Below are positions 5,406 to 9,819 of a stretch of 9,819 nt of DNA, in pieces. The position numbers and the translations under genes were made by a program. The stretch is taken from positions 1 to 9,819 of the forward strand of contig JAAXIW010000011.1 of NCBI GenBank assembly GCA_012270135.1. The letters are read 5' to 3'. The stretch is from Brevundimonas sp. GTDB lineage: Bacteria; Pseudomonadota; Alphaproteobacteria; Caulobacterales; Caulobacteraceae. Positions within the stretch are counted from its first letter, which is position 1, and every line of letters starts with the position of its first letter. Below the pieces are notes generated by a model. It was not told where the DNA came from, did not search any database, and saw only the letters and a list, made by a program, of their open reading frames with translations.

Positions 5406-7186
5406 CGCGCGTCTGTCCACGACCGGCTCAGCAGGACCGCGCAATTGATCATCCCGACCAGGGAATAGGTCTGCGGGTAGTTGCCCCACAGTTCATGGTC
5501 GCCCAGCGATATATCCTCGGACAGCAGGCCGGCGTGGGTCCGGCGGCTCAGCATCTCCTCGAAAATCTCGCGCGCCTCCGCGTCCCGGCCGTTCAGGTGC
5601 AGGGCCTCGATGAACCAGAAGGTGCAGAAGTTGAACGCGGTCTCCGGCTCTCCGAAATCGTCCGCCTCGACGTAGCGGAAAAGGTAGGGGCCCTTCTTCA
5701 GGTCGCGCTCGATGGCCTCGAAGGTCTTCACCTGCCGCGGATCCTTCGGGTCGAGGAAGCCGAGGTCGGTCAGTTGCAGCAGCGAAGCGTCCAGTTCGCG
5801 ATTTCCGAAACTGGCCGCGAACCGCCCTTCGTCGGGCAGATAGGCGTCCGACTCGATCCGTTCGTGAATCGTCGTCGCCCGGTCGCGCCAGACCTCGGCG
5901 CGCGCCTGGAGGCCCAGGTGATCCGCCGCCTTGGCCAGCCGGTCGCACGCCGCCCAGCACATCACCGACGAATAGGTGTGGACCCTGGCGATGGTGCGGA
6001 ACTCCCACAGGCCGGCGTCGACCTGGTCGTGCATGGCGAAGGCGCGCTCGCCGACTTTCTCCAGCGCGTGGAAGTCGTCGATGGTCCCGGGCCGGATCAG
6101 CCGCTGGTCGTAGAAGGCTTGCACCAGCGGCAGAACGATCTGGCCGTAGACATCGTGCTGCAGGTGCTCGTGCGCCTGGTTGCCGATCCGCACCGGCTTC
6201 ATGCCGCGATAGCCCTCGACGCTGTCGATGATCCGCTCGCCGATGCCGGGCTCGAGCCCGACGCCATAGACCGGCTGCACATGGCCGCCGGCCGAGTCGT
6301 CGACGAGGTTGCGCAGATAGCCGAGGTAGTTCTCGAGAAGATCGACCGCCCCCAGACGGTTCAGCGCGCGCACCACATAATAGGCGTCGCGGATCCAGCA
6401 GTAGCGGTAGTCCCAGTTCCGCCCGCTCTCGGGAAATTCGGGCACGGATGTCGTCAGGGCCGCGACGATGGCCCCCGTCTCCTCGTAGGCGCACAGCTTC
6501 AGGGTGATGGCGGCCCGGATCACCGCCTCCTGCCAGTCCAGAGGCAGATAGAGGGTCCGGACCCAGTTCTGCCAGTAGGCCACGGTGCGTTCGTACGCGG
6601 CGGCGACCCCCGGCCCGACGTCCTGGTCGTAGCCCTCGTCGGGGCCGAAGAAGAAGGCGTGCGATCGCTCGAGCCGGAAGGTCCGCTCGTTGAGCACATG
6701 CGACACCGGGCAGTCGGTGGTGAGCCGGAAGGTCACGTCGGTGCACATGTAGCGGATGTGGTTCGACCCGCTGGTCTTCTCCGCCGGACGCGCGCCCCAG
6801 TCGGCCGAGGGCCGCACCCGCACCCTGATGCGCGGGGCCCCCTCCAGCGGCCGCACGATCCGCGCGAAGGCGAGCGGGCGATAGGTCCGGCTGTGCTTTG
6901 GATGACGCGGGGCGAAGTCGAGAATCTCGACCGCTGCGCCGTCCTCGGCTGTCAGCACGGTGCGGAGAACCGGGGTGTTGCGCACATAGGCCTGATTGAT
7001 GTGCTTCTGGCCCTCCAGCTCGATGTCCCAGAAGCCGTGCTGCGGATCAGTCCCGTCCATCAGGGCCGAGAACACCGGATCGCCGTCGACGCGGGGCGCG
7101 CACGCCCAGACGTAGCGCCCGCTGCGGTCGATCAGGGCGCTGATCGAGCAATTGCCGATCGGGGCGAGGTCCAGGTTGGGGGTCAT
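5402..7186 (-). CDS. Glycoside hydrolase family 15 (glucoamylase/trehalase-like)
   Basis: A 594-residue GH15 enzyme without a visible signal peptide, so probably cytosolic. Residues 1 to about 200 are the beta-sandwich N-terminal domain (I-G-N-C-S-I-S-A-L-I-D near the start). The (alpha/alpha)6 barrel follows: G-R-N-W-D-Y-R-Y-C-W-I-R-D at 255-267, D-A-G-L-W-E at 390-395 with Glu395 as candidate acid, L-L-S-E-D at 554-558 with Glu557 as candidate base, then L-W-G-N-Y-P-Q-T-Y-S-L-V-G at 566-578. It should invert and hydrolyse an alpha-glucosidic bond. Bacterial proteins of this layout include mycobacterial trehalases, and position between otsB and otsA points to trehalose or a related glucoside; a small maltooligosaccharide is the alternative. 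ATG 7186 is chosen over 7213 because GAGGAG (7197-7192) is five bases upstream and the ATG overlaps the otsB stop as ATGA. Confidence 0.92.
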   Translation of the reverse strand: MTPNLDLAPIGNCSISALIDRSGRYVWACAPRVDGDPVFSALMDGTDPQHGFWDIELEGQKHINQAYVRNTPVLRTVLTAEDGAAVEILDFAPRHPKHSRTYRPLAFARIVRPLEGAPRIRVRVRPSADWGARPAEKTSGSNHIRYMCTDVTFRLTTDCPVSHVLNERTFRLERSHAFFFGPDEGYDQDVGPGVAAAYERTVAYWQNWVRTLYLPLDWQEAVIRAAITLKLCAYEETGAIVAALTTSVPEFPESGRNWDYRYCWIRDAYYVVRALNRLGAVDLLENYLGYLRNLVDDSAGGHVQPVYGVGLEPGIGERIIDSVEGYRGMKPVRIGNQAHEHLQHDVYGQIVLPLVQAFYDQRLIRPGTIDDFHALEKVGERAFAMHDQVDAGLWEFRTIARVHTYSSVMCWAACDRLAKAADHLGLQARAEVWRDRATTIHERIESDAYLPDEGRFAASFGNRELDASLLQLTDLGFLDPKDPRQVKTFEAIERDLKKGPYLFRYVEADDFGEPETAFNFCTFWFIEALHLNGRDAEAREIFEEMLSRRTHAGLLSEDISLGDHELWGNYPQTYSLVGMINCAVLLSRSWTDAR

Positions 7187-7971
7187 TCGCTCTCCTCGAC
7201 GGCGTTCAGCCAAGCCAGCACCGCCTCGACATCCGGCAGGCCGTGACGGGCGGCGGTTTCGCGCGGCGGTCCGACCAGTACGCCGAAGCCGCCCAGCGCC
7301 TCCGCGGCGCGAAAGCCGTCCTCGTCCGTCAGATCGTCGCCCAGCATGACGGGAACGGCTCCGGCGAACGGAGGCTCCTTCATGAAGGCGTTCAGCGCTG
7401 TGCCCTTGCTTGTTCCCGGCGTCTTGAGTTCCACCACCAGATTGCCGGCCTGCAGGGTCAGGCCGGTCTGCTTGGCGAGATCGCTGGCCAGCGCCATGGC
7501 CGAGTCGGCCTCCGCCGGGGCTCCGCGGTAGTGCAGTCCGGCCGAAACCGCCTTGTCCTCGACGATGATCCCCGGGCGCGTGCGGGCGAAATTCTCGAAG
7601 GCGGTGACCGCGTCGCGCACCTCCGGCGCGGCTTCGGCGCGGTGCAGCGAGCCGTCGGCGCGGCGTCGTTCCAGCCCGTGCACGCCGGAGGCCGATGTGG
7701 CGCTCGCCTCGGCGATGCGGTCTATCTCTTCGATGGTGCGTCCACTGATGATGGCCACGCGCCCTTGCAGGCGGTCCGCCACGGCTCGCAGCGCCGCCGT
7801 CCGCTCGGGATGCGGCACGACGGCTTCAGGTGTGTCCGCCAGCGGGGCCAGAACGCCGTCCATGTCGAGGTACAGGGCCGGGCGGGGCAGGGACACGGGC
7901 GGCGGCGGCAGATGCGCGGCGGCCTCGACCGGCGCGGGCGCGCTGTCGGTGATCGGGTTTGGGTTCCGCAT
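7183..7971 (-). CDS. otsB: Trehalose-6-phosphate phosphatase
   Basis: A 262-residue HAD-superfamily phosphatase that removes phosphate from trehalose-6-phosphate, the second step after OtsA. All four HAD motifs are present: D-M-D-G at 36-39 (nucleophile Asp36, acid/base Asp38), I-S-G-R at 75-78 (Ser76), Lys189 in T-S-K-G, and G-D-D-L-T-D-E-D at 211-218. V-H-G-L-E at 97-101 is also typical of trehalose phosphatases. The first 30 residues are Pro/Ala-rich and look disordered. The ATG at 7971 is preceded by GAAGGGG; the frame stays open to 8688 but only as antisense of kdsD, with no phosphatase content. It is the first gene of the operon, and the stop overlaps the GH15 start by ATGA (7183-7186), suggesting translational coupling. 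The promoter is expected in 7972-8097; no strong match is visible. Confidence 0.95.
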   Translation of the reverse strand: MRNPNPITDSAPAPVEAAAHLPPPPVSLPRPALYLDMDGVLAPLADTPEAVVPHPERTAALRAVADRLQGRVAIISGRTIEEIDRIAEASATSASGVHGLERRRADGSLHRAEAAPEVRDAVTAFENFARTRPGIIVEDKAVSAGLHYRGAPAEADSAMALASDLAKQTGLTLQAGNLVVELKTPGTSKGTALNAFMKEPPFAGAVPVMLGDDLTDEDGFRAAEALGGFGVLVGPPRETAARHGLPDVEAVLAWLNAVEESE

Positions 7972-8097
7972 GGCCCCTTCTAACGCGGCCTTGCGGCAAA
8001 GGTTGACCCCCGGAGGTGCTTTTTCTCGCATTGCAGCATTCTCCCCGGTGCGGCCCCGGTGATTGTGATTCCAGCCCCGATGCGCCACATCGCCAGC
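7972..8097. other. Divergent intergenic region, otsB / kdsD
   Basis: This 126-base gap must start transcription both ways. On the minus strand it holds the otsB ribosome binding site (GAAGGGG) and TCAAC-N16-CGTT (8006-7982), which has the -10 and spacing of an EcfG site but only AAC of the -35. On the plus strand TTGACC (8003-8008) resembles a -35 element, but the best hexamer 17 bases on, TCGCAT (8026-8031), matches TATAAT at three positions only. GGAGGT at 8012-8017 looks like a ribosome binding site, yet no sensible start codon follows it in the kdsD frame. Confidence 0.4.
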
Positions 8098-9093
8098 ATG
8101 AGCGACGATACAAACACCGCCCTGTCCGCCGATCCGGTCGCGATGACCGCCCGCGCCCGCGACGTCATCCGGCTGAATATCGAGGCGCTGCTGGCGCTGG
8201 AGGCCGGTCTCGACGACGGCATCGCGCGGGCCTGCGAGATCATCCTGTCCCGCCCGGGCTATCTGGTCGTCACCGGCATGGGCAAGTCGGGCCATATCGG
8301 CGGAAAGATCGCCGCCACCCTGGCCTCGACCGGCACCAACGCCTTCTTCGTACACCCCGCCGAAATGAGCCATGGCGACCTCGGCATGCTGCGCAAGGAC
8401 GTCACCCTGTTGGCCAGCTCCAACTCGGGCGAGAGCCGTGAGCTGCGCGACCCCCTGGTCTACTGTCAGCGCGAGGGCATCCCCGTCATCGGCCTGACCC
8501 AGCGCCCGAACAGCTTCCTCGGCCGCAACTCGGCCGTCTGCCTGACCATGCCCCAGGTCGCCGAGGCCTGCCCCAACGGCCTGGCCCCCACCACCTCGAC
8601 CCTGATGACCCTCGCCCTCGGCGACGCCCTCGCCATGGTGTTGATGGACCGGCGCGGCTTCACCGCCGAGGCCTTCGGCCTGCATCACCCGGGCGGCAAG
8701 CTGGGCATGAGCCTTCAGAGCGTGCGCGACTGGATGGGCGACCGCCCGCCGGCCCCGGCCACCGTGCCGATGACGGCGACTTTCGCCGAGGTCGTGTCCG
8801 CCATCACCGAGGGCCGCAAGGGCGCGGTCGCGGTGCTCAAGGACGACGGTAGTCTCGCCGGGATCGTCACCGACGGCGACGTGCGCCGCGCCTTTTCAAA
8901 GGATTTCGCCGGCCTGACCGCCGCCGAAGTGATGAGCCCCCGTCCCAAGGTCATCGGCCCCGACGCCCGCATGAGCGACGCCATCGACCTGATGACCCAG
9001 AACAAGATCGCCACTCTGCTGGTGGTCGAGGACGACCGCCCCCAGGCCATCGTCCACATCGCCGAATTGATGCAGGCCGGCTACGTCAGCTAG
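8098..9093 (+). CDS. kdsD: Arabinose-5-phosphate isomerase (KpsF/GutQ family)
   Basis: A 331-residue enzyme converting ribulose-5-phosphate to arabinose-5-phosphate, the first committed step to Kdo for lipopolysaccharide. Residues about 20-205 are a SIS sugar-isomerase domain: G-M-G-K-S-G (60-65), F-V-H-P-A-E-M-S-H-G-D-L-G-M (84-97), S-N-S-G-E-S (108-113), A-P-T-T-S-T (163-168) and H-P-G-G-K-L-G (197-203). Lys63, Glu112, Glu156 and His197 fit the E. coli KdsD residues Lys59, Glu111, Glu152 and His193. Two CBS domains follow (about 205-263 and 275-331), as is usual. The start is uncertain: ATG 8098 gives the normal family N-terminus but has no ribosome binding site; ATG 8080 and GTG 8059 are in frame and no better, so a leaderless mRNA is possible. 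No other Kdo or LPS transport gene is in view. It ends on CTAG shared with the CAP-domain gene. Confidence 0.92.
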   Translation: MSDDTNTALSADPVAMTARARDVIRLNIEALLALEAGLDDGIARACEIILSRPGYLVVTGMGKSGHIGGKIAATLASTGTNAFFVHPAEMSHGDLGMLRKDVTLLASSNSGESRELRDPLVYCQREGIPVIGLTQRPNSFLGRNSAVCLTMPQVAEACPNGLAPTTSTLMTLALGDALAMVLMDRRGFTAEAFGLHHPGGKLGMSLQSVRDWMGDRPPAPATVPMTATFAEVVSAITEGRKGAVAVLKDDGSLAGIVTDGDVRRAFSKDFAGLTAAEVMSPRPKVIGPDARMSDAIDLMTQNKIATLLVVEDDRPQAIVHIAELMQAGYVS

Positions 9094-9674
9094 TAGGCCC
9101 GCCGCCCGTCGATATTCCCGGGCGGCGCATAGCGGCAGGCCAGCACCGACCGGTCGCCCCGCGTCTCGATGGCGCAGCCGACATGGGTGGTGCTCCGCCA
9201 GACCAGCTGGCTGTAGTGGCCGACGTCGCTCCACCTCCCGGTCCGGCTGACGTTCGGAAAGACGTCGTGGCGATAGTCCGCCTTCTCCGCCACCCAGTCC
9301 CCGACCATGTCCTCCGGCGTCCAGTCCCGTCCGCCCCAGCCGGTCCACAGGTTTTCGCCGTGGCCGTGCCTTGCGGGATCGTGGGCGAAGGTGTTGCTGG
9401 CGATCAGTTCCCGCGCCCAGACCCGCGCCTCGGCCTCAAGGTTGTCCGCCCAGCGCAGCGGCGGGACCCCGACCCGCGCCCGCTCGGCGTTGTGGGCCGC
9501 GAGCAGGCGTCGCTCGACCTCGGTCGAGGGCGGCGCCTCGCGCGGCGCCTCTACCGGAACCACCGGCCGGGCCTGGGGAGGGCGTCGGTCCACCAGCCGC
9601 GGCGTCGGCGCGCAGCCGCCCGCCCCCGCCGTCAGGGCGAGGGCGGCCAGTCGTTTTAAAGATCCGAACCTCAG
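9090..9674 (-). CDS. CAP/SCP-domain lipoprotein with probable CTG start
   Basis: A 194-residue protein if read from CTG 9674. Residues 1-8 (M-R-F-G-S-L-K-R) are basic, then a hydrophobic run (L-A-A-L-A-L-T-A-G-A) leads to G-G-C with Cys21 as candidate lipidated cysteine. Residues about 51-194 form the CAP (SCP/PR-1) domain: A-A-H-N-A-E-R (59-65), H-G-E-N-L-W (105-110), G-H-Y-S-Q-L-V-W (152-159), Cys167, and C-R-Y-A-P-P-G-N at 180-187. His105/Glu107 and His153 are likely parts of the CAP pocket; bacterial roles of the family are mostly unknown. No ATG, GTG or TTG exists in this frame upstream of GTG 9593, and that GTG lacks a ribosome binding site and would drop the export signal. CTG 9674 has GAAGG (9688-9684) nine bases upstream and overlaps the preceding TGA as CTGA. 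The domain is certain; the start is inference. Confidence 0.8.
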   Translation of the reverse strand: MRFGSLKRLAALALTAGAGGCAPTPRLVDRRPPQARPVVPVEAPREAPPSTEVERRLLAAHNAERARVGVPPLRWADNLEAEARVWARELIASNTFAHDPARHGHGENLWTGWGGRDWTPEDMVGDWVAEKADYRHDVFPNVSRTGRWSDVGHYSQLVWRSTTHVGCAIETRGDRSVLACRYAPPGNIDGRRAY

Positions 9675-9694
9675 CGGGGTGCGCCTTCGCTGAG
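9670..9694 (-). promoter_or_regulatory. Hairpin around the CTG start and ribosome binding site of the CAP gene
   Basis: Read on the minus strand, CTCAGCG (9694-9688) and CGCTGAG (9676-9670) are a perfect 7-bp inverted repeat with an 11-base loop. The AAGG of the ribosome binding site (9687-9684) is in the loop, and the CTG start (9674-9672) and the upstream TGA are in the second arm. Such a fold would hold the start codon paired until a ribosome finishing the upstream gene opens it. This is inferred from sequence only. Confidence 0.4.
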
Positions 9695-9819
9695 CGGCTC
9701 GTCGGTCAGGGCGCTCTCGACGTCGTCGCCTTGCATGGTCGGGGTCTCGGCCGGCTTTACGGCCTGGATTTGCTCCATCGCCGTGAGATTTCGCGGCCGC
9801 ATGACGTCGGGGAGACGGT
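9671..9819 (-). CDS. C-terminal fragment of an unidentified protein
   Basis: An open frame enters from the right edge and ends at TGA (9673-9671), giving 48 visible residues (first full codon 9817-9815). It reads R-L-P-D-V-M-R-P-R-N-L-T-A-M-E-Q and then an acidic, Pro/Glu/Asp-rich tail ending S-E-G-A-P-R. I do not recognise the family; no catalytic motif, membrane segment or export signal is visible, and the tail looks disordered. It may belong to a longer upstream gene; an in-frame ATG at 9802-9800 could also start a 43-residue protein, but it has no ribosome binding site. It is a real gene end by context: its TGA overlaps the CTG start of the CAP-domain lipoprotein by four bases, and the two are probably co-transcribed. 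Confidence 0.5.
   Translation of the reverse strand, partial: RLPDVMRPRNLTAMEQIQAVKPAETPTMQGDDVESALTDEPLSEGAPR

Noticed and set aside
7187..7213. Upstream in-frame start of GH15 at 7213
   Set aside because: ATG 7186 has GAGGAG at ideal spacing and an ATGA overlap with the otsB stop; the nine extra residues are unlike family N-termini.
5495..7246. 583-codon open frame on the plus strand across the GH15 gene
   Set aside because: Antisense of a clear GH15 enzyme, with composition typical of a shadow frame and no ribosome binding site or recognisable family.
7982..8006. EcfG-like promoter TCAAC-N16-CGTT upstream of otsB
   Set aside because: Spacing and CGTT fit, but the -35 element lacks the GG, and the predicted RNA start would fall inside the ribosome binding site. 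Kept as a weak possibility only.
8012..8017. GGAGGT as a ribosome binding site for kdsD or an upstream peptide
   Set aside because: No in-frame start lies at a workable distance. The nearest, TTG 8031, is out of frame with kdsD and leads to no plausible peptide.
7972..8688. Long N-terminal extension of otsB
   Set aside because: It is antisense to kdsD and contains no phosphatase sequence; ATG 7971 has a good ribosome binding site.

Overview
The window is GC-rich, tightly packed DNA from an alphaproteobacterium, most likely a Caulobacterales member such as Brevundimonas or Caulobacter. This rests on base composition, protein style (a YafY-type WYL regulator, a KpsF/GutQ-family isomerase, an OmpA-like porin starting MKVKLLAGVAMAG) and two promoter-like sites of alphaproteobacterial type. 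Genus assignment is inference. I see no tRNA, rRNA, CRISPR array, insertion sequence or phage gene, and no stretch over 300 bases lacks a gene.

Layout from left to right: (1) the 5' end of an outer-membrane beta-barrel gene on the minus strand (1-103), with a candidate EcfG-type general-stress promoter upstream; (2) a plus-strand pair for acyl-CoA metabolism, an SDR of the MFE-2 type (302-1210) and a thiolase (1270-2472), with a promoter-like site between them; (3) a divergent pair, a WYL regulator (2466-3197, minus) and a glutathione S-transferase-like protein (3301-3912, plus), separated by an imperfect 24-bp palindrome; (4) a minus-strand trehalose operon, otsB (7183-7971), a GH15 glucoamylase/trehalase-like gene (5402-7186) and otsA (3919-5346); (5) kdsD (8098-9093, plus), an arabinose-5-phosphate isomerase for lipopolysaccharide Kdo synthesis; (6) a minus-strand CAP-domain protein (9090-9674) that reads best as a lipoprotein starting at a CTG codon, and the tail of an unidentified upstream gene (9671-9819).

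The trehalose operon is the functional centre. OtsA and OtsB make trehalose from UDP-glucose and glucose-6-phosphate, and the GH15 enzyme is a candidate alpha-glucosidase or trehalase acting on the product or a related glucan. The three genes are joined by 4-base ATGA overlaps. The only apparent gap, between GH15 and otsA, is filled exactly by a 20-codon frame that itself overlaps both neighbours by ATGA.

Most of the window is ordinary chromosomal content. I found no clear new multi-gene system. The observations most worth checking are the 20-codon relay frame, the CTG-start lipoprotein with its hairpin, the WYL operator candidate and the EcfG-type promoter.
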